In this document: one piece after another, positions 16,221 through 25,466 of the stretch
Layout: each line of letters starts with the position of its first letter
How positions within the stretch are numbered: position 1 is the first letter of the stretch
Source: CAYLSV01 sp964386435
Lineage (GTDB): Bacteria; Planctomycetota; Phycisphaerae; Tepidisphaerales; Tepidisphaeraceae
Direction: 5' to 3'
DNA: 51,888 nt
NCBI GenBank assembly: GCA_964386435.1
Contig: CAYLSV010000018.1
Span: 1-51,888, forward strand
Notes under the pieces: generated by a model
Seen by the model: only the letters and a program-made list of their open reading frames with translations
What the model was told of the DNA's origin: nothing
The model's database searches: none
Translations under genes and position numbers: made by a program

Positions 16221-18826
16221 GACGCACCGCCTTCGCCGGTCCGCTCGGCCACCGCCCGCCGATGCGCGGCAATCGACTTTGCCGGCTCGTTCCGCTGCTT
16301 GGCGATCCGGACCGCCCGCTCGCAAACCTTCAGCGCCGCCTCGTGCCGCCCGGACGATTCGAGCAGCGTGACCACCGGCGTCATCTGGTAGCTGACGTAA
16401 ATCGGGTGCCACGACGTGCCGATCGTCTCGCCCAATTCGTCCAGCTCGATTCATCGCCCGGCCGGCGTCTCGATCTTCGATGGCGACAGCTCTCATCCGC
16501 GGCGGCCGAGAAAGGCGACGTATCATTTATGTACCGGCAGGTGTTCGCGTTCGCCCGGCTCAGCGAGGCGCGGGCCGTGTCCAGCAGGTCGCGGAACACG
16601 CGGTCGGCTTCATCGAGGCGGCTGACTTGTTCGAGCTCGTTCAAGTAACCCACGCGTTCCACCCGCTCACCCACTGCGGCCGGGCCGGGTCGGAACAGGC
16701 GGCCGAGCGGGCGAAGTCCAGCCGTTGTTCGAGGCCGAGGCCGGTGTATTTGGCAATTTCGGAGTTGCTCAGCTGCAGCCGCAGCAACGGCAGCAGGCGT
16801 TGGGTTCGGCCGTGCCGCTCGGTCCACTCCTCGGCCTCGCGGGCCATGCCGGTCCACAGCGCCACCTGCTCGACGGGCGGGGCGTAAAGCACGGCGGCGA
16901 AGCGGAGCCACAAGCTGTGGTGGAAGTCGATGTTCACGCTCGCCGCCGCCAAATCGGCCCCTTTCTGGTAAAGATCGACCATGCGCTGCCGCAACGCCCC
17001 GTCGGCGGTGTAGCCTCACTCGGTGTCGATCTTCCGCCACTGTGTCTAGTAACCGGCCCGATTGTGCAGGTCGGCGGCGTGCAAACCGTCGGCATCCCGC
17101 CGCAACGCCAGCGCCGGTTGCCGGTCCCAAAGTGCCAGCGCCGCCTCGCGGTCGCCGCGGTTCCAGAGGTGCGTGGCGAGGGTGACGGTCAGGCGGTGCA
17201 GCACCGAGTGCGTCGCCGGGTAGTTCGCGTGGGCCAGCTCCAGCACGGCGTGCAGCTCGTTGGTGGCGAACGCCGTCTGCCCCATCGCTAGCCGCGTCTC
17301 GGCGACGACGGTGCGGGCCTGCAGCACCACCGGGTGGTCCGGCGGCAACGCAGTGAGCGCGGCGTCCAGCTGCCGCCGGGCGTCGGCGAGCGAGGCGTCG
17401 TGCCGCCCCAGATCCCGCCGCACCTCGGCCCGCCGAATGATCAATTGTCCCCGGGAAAACGCCGGCACCGCCGCCGGGTGGGCCTCGGCAACAGCCAGCG
17501 CCTCGGTGAACAACGCGTCGGCCCGCTCGAGCGAGATGCCACGCGCATGAGCCGCCCCCAGCGCCTCGAGCGCCTCGACCAGCACCCGCGGCTCGCCGGC
17601 CAACTGCCGCGCCTCGGCGACCGCCGACTCGGCCAGCCGCCGGGCCCGTTCGAGGCGGTAACCGTGCAGCCGCTCCTGCGGCCAGGTGTCGGCCAGCGCC
17701 TGCTGCGCCCGCAACCGGGTGATCAGCGGATGCCCCGCCGGCAGCTTCTGCTCCGCCTCGCGCACCGCGACGATCGACAGTCCATACGCCGCGACCGTCT
17801 CGATCAAGTCGAGCTTCGTGCCGATCAGCCGCCGCTGCAACTCCAGCCGGCGGATGACATTGTCGTCATCCGCGTCATCCAGCAACGCCAGCGCCTGCTC
17901 GAAAGACGCCTGCGCCCGCCGCCGCAACAAACGGACGGCGAACACGTCGCCGAGCTGCGTGTGCAGCTGCAGCCGGGCGTCGAGCGATAGATCGGGCTGG
18001 GTTTGCAATTGCGTCGCCGCCTCGTCGAGCAACGCCTCGACGCTCAGCACTTGCGCGGCGGCGTACGGGTCGGTTGCCGAAAACAAGTCGGTCACGAACA
18101 GGGCGACGGTGTCGGCCTCCCCCGCCGCACATCGGCGTATATCGGCGTGCCCATCGGCGTCTCGGGCAGCGTGAGCCGGGCGTCCGGCGCGGCCGCCGGG
18201 TAAAGCTCGGCCGCCAAGCCGAAGTCGATGAGCTTGGGCGTCGGGCCGTCCACCGGGTCAACGACGATCATGATGTTCGACGGCTTCAGATCACGATGCA
18301 GCAAGCCGACGAAGTGCGCGTGTTGCAACGCCCGGCACACCTTGGCCATCAGCCGCACGCGGTCCGTGATGCCCAGCTCGTGCTCGTCGCAGAAGCTGAC
18401 GATGTCCGTGCCGTTGACGAACTCCAGCACGAAGTACGGCCACCCCTCGGCTCCGAAATCGGCGGCGTCGCAATCGCCGGCGTCGAGCAGCTCGGCGATG
18501 TGCGGGTGGTCCAGATCGGCCAGCGCCTGCCGCTCCAGATCGAACCGGGCCCGCATCCGCTTCGGGTCCGACCCGGTCAGCGCCGGCCGCGAGAGCTTGA
18601 GCGCGACCAGGCGGCGGACCGGGTACTCCTGCGGGGCTAGGTACACGCACCCCATGCCGCCCGTGCCGAGCCGGCTGATGAGTTGGTACGGGCCGATGGA
18701 TCGCCCGACGATCTCACCGCCCGCCGCCGACTCGGGTGTGAGCCAGTCGTCGAGCAGGACATCCGACAACGATCCCAGGCCAGCCTCGAACCGCGACGAC
18801 AAGGCAACCTCCGCCCGCCAGCACAA
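16184..18826 (-). pseudogene. Ser/Thr protein kinase-TPR gene, frameshifted and lacking the kinase C-lobe
   Basis: The N-terminal part (18826 down to about 18130) is a Hanks-type kinase: LGTGGMGCVYLA glycine loop, VALKLSRP lysine, HRDLKPSN catalytic loop, DFG, then GTPIYA of the activation segment. Immediately after GTPIYA the frame breaks and the sequence jumps to EADTVALFVTDLFSATDPYA, the linker that in intact homologues lies after the whole kinase domain, so the APE motif and C-lobe (roughly 100-130 residues) are deleted. A TPR region follows (18095-17046), then a stop, then fragments in other frames at 16994-16641, about 16640-16440 and 16435-16184. Several frameshifts make a functional product unlikely. 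The start is unclear (a TTG at 18826 is the first codon after a stop). Assembly error could contribute. Confidence 0.75.
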
Positions 18827-18868
18827 ACCACATCAACGCCCCGTGCCTGAACGTTACCTTGCGACCAA

Positions 18869-18885
18869 AATTCGGGTAAGAAATT
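18869..18885 (-). promoter_or_regulatory. shared motif AATTTCTTACCCGAATT upstream of the kinase pseudogene
   Basis: Read on the minus strand, 41 bp upstream of the first kinase codon. It matches 12626-12640 with one extra T and one extra A. It lies in the 76-bp spacer between a PEP-CTERM gene and the kinase remnant, where nothing else is visible. Confidence 0.3.
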
Positions 18886-18902
18886 CCGCGTCGGTTCCGC
18901 TC

Positions 18903-19544
18903 CTACCGCCGCCGACACAGCAGGACGCTGGCCCCCAACAGCGACAGTGCCGCCGGCTCCGGGATGGCCACGCCGGACGCCGCCGCCGGCACAATCGCTC
19001 GGCCGCTGGTCAGCGGGTTACCCAAGGTCGTGTCGCCCGAGCCGTTCTGGCTGGTGATGCCGTTGGCGAGCGTGAACTCGGCGTCGGTCGTGGCGCTAAT
19101 CAAATCGATCGTCGCCGTCCCCAGCCGGACCGCCCGCTCGTCGCCCGCCTCGACGCCGAAGGCCGTGCTGCCGCCGAAGAGGGTCGCCCCGGTCGCCTCC
19201 ACCGTCAGCTCGTCCACGGCCACCTCGCTGAAGAACGAGGCGGCGAAGTTGTCGGCGAACTCGAACCCGGTCAGCTGCGCATCGCCCGCCACCCGAGACA
19301 GGGTGAACACGACGCCGGTCAGGCCGAGGTCGGCGTCGGTCAGCTCGACGTCGTCGTTCTTTCGATCGTCCTCGACGATGAACAGATCGACGTCGAACGT
19401 GAGCGGCACCACGGCGGCGAGGTCGACGTCGAAGTCGGTCGTGCCAGCCGGCGCGACATCAAAGCGGAAGTCGGCCGAGGCAATCGGCACGGCCGCGGCG
19501 GTGAAGGTGGCGGCGAGAATGAGACGGTGGATGGAAAGGTGCAT
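18903..19544 (-). CDS. PEP-CTERM sorting-domain secreted protein
   Basis: 213 residues. It has an N-terminal signal peptide (LILAATFTAAAVPIASA), a beta-rich acidic body of about 160 residues with no recognised domain, and a C-terminal PEP-CTERM tail AIPEPAALSLLGASVLLCRRR. Such tails direct exosortase-dependent sorting to the cell surface. ATG 19544 has a Shine-Dalgarno-like GGAGAA upstream. It lies 29 bp after the dockerin-tail remnant on the same strand. Function unknown. Confidence 0.75.
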   Translation of the reverse strand: MHLSIHRLILAATFTAAAVPIASADFRFDVAPAGTTDFDVDLAAVVPLTFDVDLFIVEDDRKNDDVELTDADLGLTGVVFTLSRVAGDAQLTGFEFADNFAASFFSEVAVDELTVEATGATLFGGSTAFGVEAGDERAVRLGTATIDLISATTDAEFTLANGITSQNGSGDTTLGNPLTSGRAIVPAAASGVAIPEPAALSLLGASVLLCRRR

Positions 19545-19573
19545 GTTCTCGGTTCTCCGGAAGTTGGGGTGAT

Positions 19574-20176
19574 TTAGAGGGTCAATGCGTCGCCGAACCG
19601 GACTCGAAAGGCGAAGAGGTCAATGTTGCTCACCGAGCCGTCGCCGTAGACGTCGCCGAACAGGCGGTGGAACCGCAGCGTGACCGGGGCGCCGCCGGGA
19701 GCGGTGGCCGTCAGTTCGTACACGCCGTCGGCCAGCGACCCGGCCTCGGCGTCGGCGGTGTTGCCGAACTCGATCTGCCATTGCCGACCGTCGCCGTCGA
19801 GGTCGGTCCAGACGAGGCCAGCCACCGGTTGGTTCACGAGGTTGTCGTCGCCGTCGCGGACGCGGACCAAGCTGAAGTTGCCCGCGGCAAGGTGAACGCT
19901 TTGTCGAAACTGACGACGGCCGCGGTCACGCGGGATCGTTGATCGACGGTGGCGTCCGGCAGCGCGGCGAGTCGCACATCTATGATTCGCGCCTGATCGA
20001 CGGCCACGGTGAACGCCCGGACCGCCGCCCCACCGGCCACGCCGTCGTCGTCGCCATCGAGGACGTAGCCGGCCAAATCACTGAGGCTGTCGCCGTTGTT
20101 GACCGTCAGGCGGTAGTCGCCCTCGGCGAGCGTCAGTTGGTTGAGCGTAACGGCGTTTGTCACGGGGTCTTAGTTG
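19574..20176 (-). pseudogene. C-terminal remnant of a large secreted protein with dockerin-like tail
   Basis: Two overlapping frames make one product: 20163-19834 (TLNQLTLAEGDYRLTVNNG, DLAGYVLDGDDDG) shifts near 19875 into 19870-19574 (GLVWTDLDGDGRQWQIEFG, RFHRLFGDVYGDGSVSNIDL, FAFRVRFG). The second carries a single dockerin-type calcium-binding repeat (GDVYGDGSVSNIDLFAFRVRFG, split here as GDVYGDG and NIDLFAFR), as is common at the ends of planctomycete surface proteins. The 5' end is cut off by the IS481-type element at 20177. Whether it was once joined to the broken gene on the other side of the element cannot be decided because the element contains an assembly gap. Confidence 0.6.
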
Positions 20177-20207
20177 TACAGTCCCGCCGTATGATGGTGC
20201 GTCGGAT
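20177..20207 (+). repeat. left terminal inverted repeat of the IS481-type element
   Basis: 31 bp, identical to the reverse complement of 21368-21398. Begins TACAGTCCCGCCGTATGATG. Confidence 0.85.
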
Positions 20208-20472
20208 CGCGGCTGAAGCGGTCGGGTTCGTCTTGCCGCTTGCAGCAGACGAACTCGTGCGGGGTCAGGCCCCGAAGGGTCTTGAGCCGCTTGGCGAAGT
20301 TGTACGCGGCGAGGAAGGTCGCCAGGTGTTGGCGCAGCTGCTCGTGGTCGTCGTAGTGGAAGCGTTTGGTGGTCGCCTCCTTGATCGTGCGGTTCATCCG
20401 CTCGACTTGGCCGTTGGTCCAGGGGTAATTTGGCTTGGTCAAGCGATGCTCGATCCCGTGGCGGCGGCAGGC

Positions 20473-20508
20473 GAGGTCGAACACGAGGTCGAACACGAGG
20501 TCGAACAT
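20473..20508. repeat. three tandem 12-bp units inside the transposase gene
   Basis: GAGGTCGAACAC is repeated three times (the last ends in T), giving an in-frame FDLV-type tandem repeat (MFDLVFDLVFDLACRRHG) where relatives have a single MFD-x-x-C-x-x-HG. It is a short in-frame expansion, close to the gap. Confidence 0.7.
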
Positions 20509-20595
20509 GTGCACACGCAAGCGGGCGGTATGTCCGTTGCGATTCTTGAGCAGGTCGGCGAACTGGATCCCGTTGTCGGTGATGATCGTGTGGAT

Positions 20596-20605
20596 NNNNN
20601 NNNNN
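20596..20605. other. assembly gap (10 N) inside the IS481-type element
   Basis: A run of 10 N. Sequence on each side codes for the same transposase segment, so the true gap length is unknown and unrelated DNA may be missing. Confidence 0.95.
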
Positions 20606-21367
20606 CATTCGTCCAAGGATGGTTCGGCTTGGTTAGCCGGTGCTCGATCCGGTTCGCCTCGCAGATCATATCAAACCGCATTGGCCGTGAGAGGATGGTG
20701 TTGCGGTTTCGCGGCTGTTCGGCGAACTGGATGCCATTGTCGGTGAGGATCGTGTGGATGTGGTACGGCACCGCCTCGACGAGCTGGTTGAGGAAGGCGG
20801 TGGCGGTCTTGCGGTTGGCCCTCGCCTCCAGCCGCGCGACGGCGACCTTGCTGGCGCGGTCGATCGCGACGAACAGGTGCAACTTGCCCTCCGCGGTGCG
20901 CACTTCAGTGATGTCCAAGTGGAAGTAGCCGATCGGGTACTGCTTGAACTTATTTCGGTTTCTTGCGGGCCGGCTTCTCGCCGTCGACGTCCGGCAGGCG
21001 GCTGATGCCGTGGCGGACCAAGCAGCGGTGCAGGCTCGATCGCGTCAGGTACGGGATGCCGGCCTGCAGGGCGTAGAGGCAGTCGTCCAGCGGCAGCAGC
21101 GTGTGGCGTCGCCCGCCACGCACGTCGCCTCCTCCTCGGCGCTCAGGCTGGTTGAGCGTGGGTTCTTGGGCCCATGCGGCGCATCGGCAGGCGAGTCACG
21201 CTTACGCCACTTGGCGACGGTGGGGGGTTGATGCCGTAGCGAGCGGCGAGGGTCTTTAAGCTCTCTTGACCCACGGCGGATCGCGAGACGAGTTGCCTCT
21301 GTCGTGGTGGCGCTGCCGTGGAGTAGTTGTCCCATAATGCCTGCTTAACAAGGATGCGTTGGGCCAA

Positions 21368-21398
21368 ATCCGACGCACCATCATACGGCGGGACTGTA
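21368..21398 (-). repeat. right terminal inverted repeat of the IS481-type element
   Basis: 31 bp, reverse complement of 20177-20207; the next base outward also differs from the left end (TATACAG against TGTACAG). Confidence 0.85.
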
Positions 21399-24300
21399 TA
21401 CGTAGCTGCGGGCTGACAGCCCGCAGTGGCGACGTCCGGGTCGACGAGGCCGAGGTTAATGAACGCCGTCTCCAACGCGTCATCGATGAGGTCGGCCGTC
21501 GGCGGGATCGATCTTCAGCAGCGCCTGGCCGAACTGCGTGGCGGCCGTTTGATCGACGCCGAGTTGGTCGACGGTCGGCGGCGCGGCTGGGGTGCCGAGC
21601 GTGAGGCTGCCGCCGGTGACGGCGAAGGCGTCGAACAGACCCGAGCCGAACGAGGCGTCGAAGCCCCTCAAACCCCCGTTGAACCCGAGGAAAACGCCCT
21701 GGGCGACGTTGTTCTCATCCGCCTCGAACAGCAGCGCCCCGGCGGTCGGTTCGGCGAGGTTCAGCCCGACCGTCACCGCCGCCCGGCCGGCCACCTGCAG
21801 GTCGTAGCCGCCGCCAATCTCGCCACGCAGCGCGTCGAGCTCCTGAAGCTGTGGGACGCGGTCCCACAACTGATCCAGCAACAGATCGAAGTCGCTGTCG
21901 ATTCTGACGAACTCGCGGCTGACGTCGAACGCCATTTTCAGCACAGGGTCGCCGTCGGCGACGTCGAACAGGAAGCGGAACGGGTTGACGTCGTCGGTTA
22001 AGCCGAACGCGGCGCGGAAGGCGGCGTTGAGTTGCTGCTCCAACTCCTGCAGCGCGGTCGGCTTCGCCCCGGCGGCAATCTCGTCGAGCGAGTCGAGGAT
22101 GCCCTGCCCGATGCCGACGGCTTGGCCGACATTGGCGTCGAAGCCGGGGATCTTCATGCCAAAACCGCTGCGGACGGCCTCCTGCTGCGTCAGCCAGTCG
22201 GCAAACGCACGCACCGCGTCGAGCACGATCGTCAGGTCCAGGTCGCCGAACGCCGCGAGCGACGCGACGTCGCCGCTAAGGTCGGTCTGGATGTTGTCGG
22301 CCTCGGGAAAGAGATTGAGCAGCTCGAAGCGGCTGGCGTTGTTGGTGCGGTCGTCGCCGTAGCGGAGCGTGACGCGGACCGGGTCGGCGAGGCCGAAGTC
22401 GATTGTGCCGCGGCCGCCGGTTCGCTCGACGGCGAGCCGAGTGCTGGCGAAGTCGGGCAGGTTGACACGCGGGTTGTTCGCGTCGAGGACGTTGACGATC
22501 GAGACGCCGAACCCGATGCCGATCTCCGAACCGCCGGCCGCGGCACCGGCTCGTGGGTCGACCAACATTAACCGCAGCGGCCCGACGTACGCCTCGCCGA
22601 AGGCCTCGCTGCCGATCGGCTGCAGGGCCACCGACAAGTTGCCGCTGAACATCGGGTCGTTGTCGATCTTCTCGATGAACAGGTTGGTTGACGCGTCAAC
22701 GGCGGCGATCGGGCCGACTGCAAAGCCGAGGTCGCGGACCGCAGCGTTGCCGCGATCGGCGTCGACCTCGATCACCTCGGTGCCGCCGATGCCACGGAGG
22801 ACCAGCCGGTCAAAATCGAGTGCCACTTCCAACTTCCGGGCCAAAGCCGCGATTGTGGCGACCTCGGCGTTGAGCGCCGCCACTAACCTCGCCGCCGAGT
22901 TGTAGCTGCCGGCCGGCAGGTTCGCCGCGTGGAACACCGGGTCGGCGTCGGCCGGCGTCAACGCGATTAGGCCGTCGAACGAGAAGCCGACGCGCAGCTT
23001 GAGCCGCAAGTCGGCCGTCACCAACACCGCCGCGTTGCTGCTGATGCCGGCCAGCGCCAGCCCCGCCGCCTCGAAGTCGGCCGCCGTCGATTGCCAGCAC
23101 CAGGTCGTCCACCGTGCCCCGGCCCCGAGCCCGCAGTTGATCGATGAACGCGTCGAAGTTGTTGATGATGTCGTCGCTGTTCGTCGTCGGGTCAAACAAC
23201 TCGTCGAAGCCGATGTCGTCGAGCAAGTCGCAGAGCGTGCGGTCGGTGAACGGCATGTCCTGCTCGCCGATGGCATTGAACACTTCCCCAACTGCGCCGC
23301 CAAACTCGCTGATAATCAAGGGCATGTCGCTCGCGCCGAACTGGGCGAACTTCTGCAGCGCGGCGTCGAGGCTGAACTGCGTCGGGTCCTGGCCGTTGAC
23401 GAGGAAGACGATCTCGCCGTCGAACAGTTTGCCTTCGGAGCCGCCAATGCCTTGGTTTGCGGTGGTGACTTCGATGAGCAGCTCGAGGTCGTTGCCGCCG
23501 AGGGTGAACCGTGCCGGCAGCCGGACGTCGAGCGTGCCGCCGCCAGTTTCTTCGAAGATGTCGCCGTTCAGGTCGCTGGCGAGCAGGAATTTTTGCCGCC
23601 GATCGGCCGGTACTGCAGCGTGGCGGCGGCGATGCCGAGGTCGGCCAGCTCCGCACCGAGGCTCAGGGGCAACTCGGCGTCGAACTCGACGCGCCCGGCG
23701 ATCTTCGCCGCCACCCCGTCGCGAATGGCGGCCGCCTCGAATCGCTCGGCCGCCGTGTGGTCCAAACCGGCCGCCCGGTTCAGCGCGTCGAACACCGGGC
23801 CGAGCACCGCGGTCGTGCCGTCGCCGAGCACGTGGAACCCGGTCCGGCCGACGTCGACCACGAAGGGGATCGCCTGCTACCCGTCGCCCGAAGCGATCGT
23901 CGGCTGCAACTGCGGGTCGTCGTACAGCGTCTTGTCCCGCAGCTTGACGACGGCGGCCTGGAGCTTCTCGACCGCGTTCTCGCCGAACGTGACATCGTCG
24001 AGGTCATCCAGCAGCGGGTCGATCAGCAGCCGCGTCAGCATCGCCTCGGGCTGCAGCAAACCGTTGAGCGACTGGCCGATCAGCGGGATCGGCTTGTTGT
24101 AGAACGCGTCGGTGTCGTCGCCAGTCCGCAAATATCCCTGAAGAATCTTGAGTCCGCTGCGCAAACCCGCGGCCGTGGCCTGGCCGCTGGTTTGATCGCG
24201 CAGCCTCGACAGCGCCGGGTCGAGCACGCCAGAGCCGATGACGGCCAAGGCCAGGTGGTCGAGGCCGTCGTTGAGGTCGATGAGCCAGTCGTTCTTCCGC

Positions 24301-24767
24301 TCGATTGGCTCGAGGTGCGTCACGACGCCGGGCGTGGCGGCGGGGTTGTTCGCCTTGTGCTGCGGCGAGATCGGATCGAGTTCGGCGGCCACCGGGTCGT
24401 TGAGGTTGTCGGGGTTCGGGAAGACGAAGTCGAACGTGCCCAGCAGCCACCGCATCTTCGGGGCGTATCGGTCGATCATCGTCTGCACGATGTCGTCGTA
24501 CAAACCGGCAAGCGGATCGAGCACGAGCTTGTCGGGGTGAATGCCGCGGTTGGCGTACCACTCGTTCTGGTACGGGTCGCGGTTGAGCGAGCCGAACAGG
24601 CCGTGGACGATGACGAACGGCGTGGTCGCCGGCTCGTAGCCGCTGAGCAGTTGCCGCTCCTCCAGCGTCTCGACCGTCGCGCCGGTGGCCAGCCGCAGTG
24701 CTCGGCGAGCTTGGCAATTGCGGCGCTGCAGGTTCAACTCGTGGGCGGCGTGGTGGGCAACAGTCAT
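21399..24767 (-). pseudogene. giant LEPR-XLL secreted protein with lipase-like N-terminus, broken by stop and frameshifts
   Basis: Starts at ATG 24767 (MTVAHHAAHELNL) with the planctomycete export-type motif VETLEERQLLS at about residue 33. An alpha/beta-hydrolase-like opening follows (FVIVHGLFGSLN). The frame meets an in-frame TAG at 23877-23879 (GDG-stop-QAIPFVVDVG), shifts near 23590, shifts again near 23090 (GRGTVDDLVLAIDG to ADFEAAGLALAGISS), shifts near 21490, and reaches the right end of the IS element. The long beta-rich body (ADLRLKLRVGFSFDG, GNAAVRDLGFAVG, ENNVAQGVFLGFNGG) resembles the repetitive giant surface proteins of planctomycetes. About 1,100 codons remain. The number of lesions indicates decay or local assembly errors. 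Confidence 0.65.
21401..21426. repeat. GTAG-footed hairpin (family B) abutting the IS end
   Basis: GTAG foot followed by CTGCGGGCT-gac-AGCCCGCAG, a 9-bp perfect stem, starting 3 bp outside the right inverted repeat. Insertion sequences often target REP elements, but no duplication is visible here. Confidence 0.5.
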
Positions 24768-24863
24768 CGCGGATCCACCGGCGTGGGTCGATTGCCGGAC
24801 GAACACAGGTCCGGCCACCCTGCTACGACAGCAGCAGCGGCATCTTGCGTGGCGAAAGTTTTT

Positions 24864-25466
24864 TCAGCGCCGCCGCGCGAGGCCGATGACGGCGCCGACA
24901 ATTGCGCCGGCGGCATGGACCCACGGGACGTTCACGAACGCGCCATCGGCAAAAATCGCCGAACCCGCCCAAAGTTCCAGCGCGATCTTGATCACCAAGC
25001 CGAGCAGCAACAGCACGCCGATCAGTCGAATCGGCGTTTGCAGCAGGTGGCAGCCGAGCAGCGCGGCAAGGGCCATGTCGACGCCGCTGAGGCCGCGGTA
25101 GGTTGTCAGCTCCGGGTACGCGATGGTGAAAGTCGCCGAGCACGCGGCGACGGCGAGGCCGATGGTGGCGCCGAGGCCGAGGCGGTCGCGTTGCTCGATC
25201 ATCACGCCGAGCACGAGGAACACCGCGGCATCCCAGAACCGGTGGCCGATCGTCCAATGGACGAAGTGCGACGTTACCAAACGCCACGGCTCGCCGCCAA
25301 TTGTGCGGTCGAGTTGCCACCGTGTCGGATCGAGCTCGAGCAGGCAGTGCAACGCGAACAGCGTCACCGTCAGCCACGGCAAGCGGCGTCGCCGGCAGTC
25401 AGCCGACGACGCCGCGGGTTGGGTGCCGACCCCCTGCTCGGCATCCGTCGCGAGGACGATGTTCAC
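24864..25466 (-). CDS. rhombosortase-like rhomboid intramembrane serine protease
   Basis: 200 residues. GTG 25466 is chosen because it forms a GTGA overlap with the stop of the upstream VIT-VWA gene; the open frame continues further upstream without support. Five to six membrane segments are visible (LPWLTVTLFALHCLLEL, FWDAAVFLVLGVMIEQ, IGLAVAACSATFTIAY, LIGVLLLLGLVIKIALEL, VHAAGAIVGAVIGLA). The rhomboid catalytic pair is present: Ser in YRGLSGVDMALAALLG and His in WVHAAGAIVGA, along with an N-terminal SHFVHWTIGHRFWD. The short size and GLSG context are those of rhombosortases, which process GlyGly-CTERM proteins. Its upstream neighbour has just such a tail, so it is probably that protein's dedicated processing enzyme. 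A plain rhomboid is the alternative. Confidence 0.75.
   Translation of the reverse strand: MNIVLATDAEQGVGTQPAASSADCRRRRLPWLTVTLFALHCLLELDPTRWQLDRTIGGEPWRLVTSHFVHWTIGHRFWDAAVFLVLGVMIEQRDRLGLGATIGLAVAACSATFTIAYPELTTYRGLSGVDMALAALLGCHLLQTPIRLIGVLLLLGLVIKIALELWAGSAIFADGAFVNVPWVHAAGAIVGAVIGLARRR

Larger units (their letters stand above)
20170..21336 (-). pseudogene. IS481 family transposase, frameshifted
   Basis: Reading on the minus strand, the N-terminal helix-turn-helix part is split over frames: SVGQESLKTLAARYGINPP-like text (VGQESLKTLAARYGINPP), then TVAKWRKRDSPADAP, then LLPLDD-like text, ending at PARKKPK-stop before the frame resumes at KFKQYPIGYFHLDITEVRT. The catalytic core has the three acidic positions HLDITE, TDNG and GQVERMNRTIKE. 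The tail ends AAYNFAKRLKTLRGLTPHEFV and the last codons run into the left inverted repeat, stopping at 20170. At least three frameshifts precede the N-gap, so it is inactive as assembled. Confidence 0.75.
20177..21398 (-). mobile_element. IS481-type insertion sequence, degenerate and chimeric
   Basis: Bounded by perfect 31-bp terminal inverted repeats (20177-20207 and 21368-21398, beginning TACAGTCCCGCC from each outer end). It encodes an IS481-family DDE transposase on the minus strand. A run of 10 N (20596-20605) splits it, and the flanks of the gap encode the same protein segment twice in diverged form (TDNGIQFAEQPRNRN and TDNGIQFADLLKNRN; HRLTKPNHPWTN and HRLTKPNYPWTN). The assembled element therefore joins parts of two different copies. 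No target-site duplication is evident, as expected if so. Confidence 0.8.

Noticed and set aside
20170..21410. Target-site duplication flanking the IS481-type element
   Set aside because: The flanking bases (cttagttg and tacgtagc) do not match; since the element is a join of two copies none is expected.
23877..23879. TAG as a recoded amino-acid codon in the giant LEPR-XLL gene
   Set aside because: Independent frameshifts in the same gene make decay or sequence error more likely than recoding, and other genes in the window end normally.
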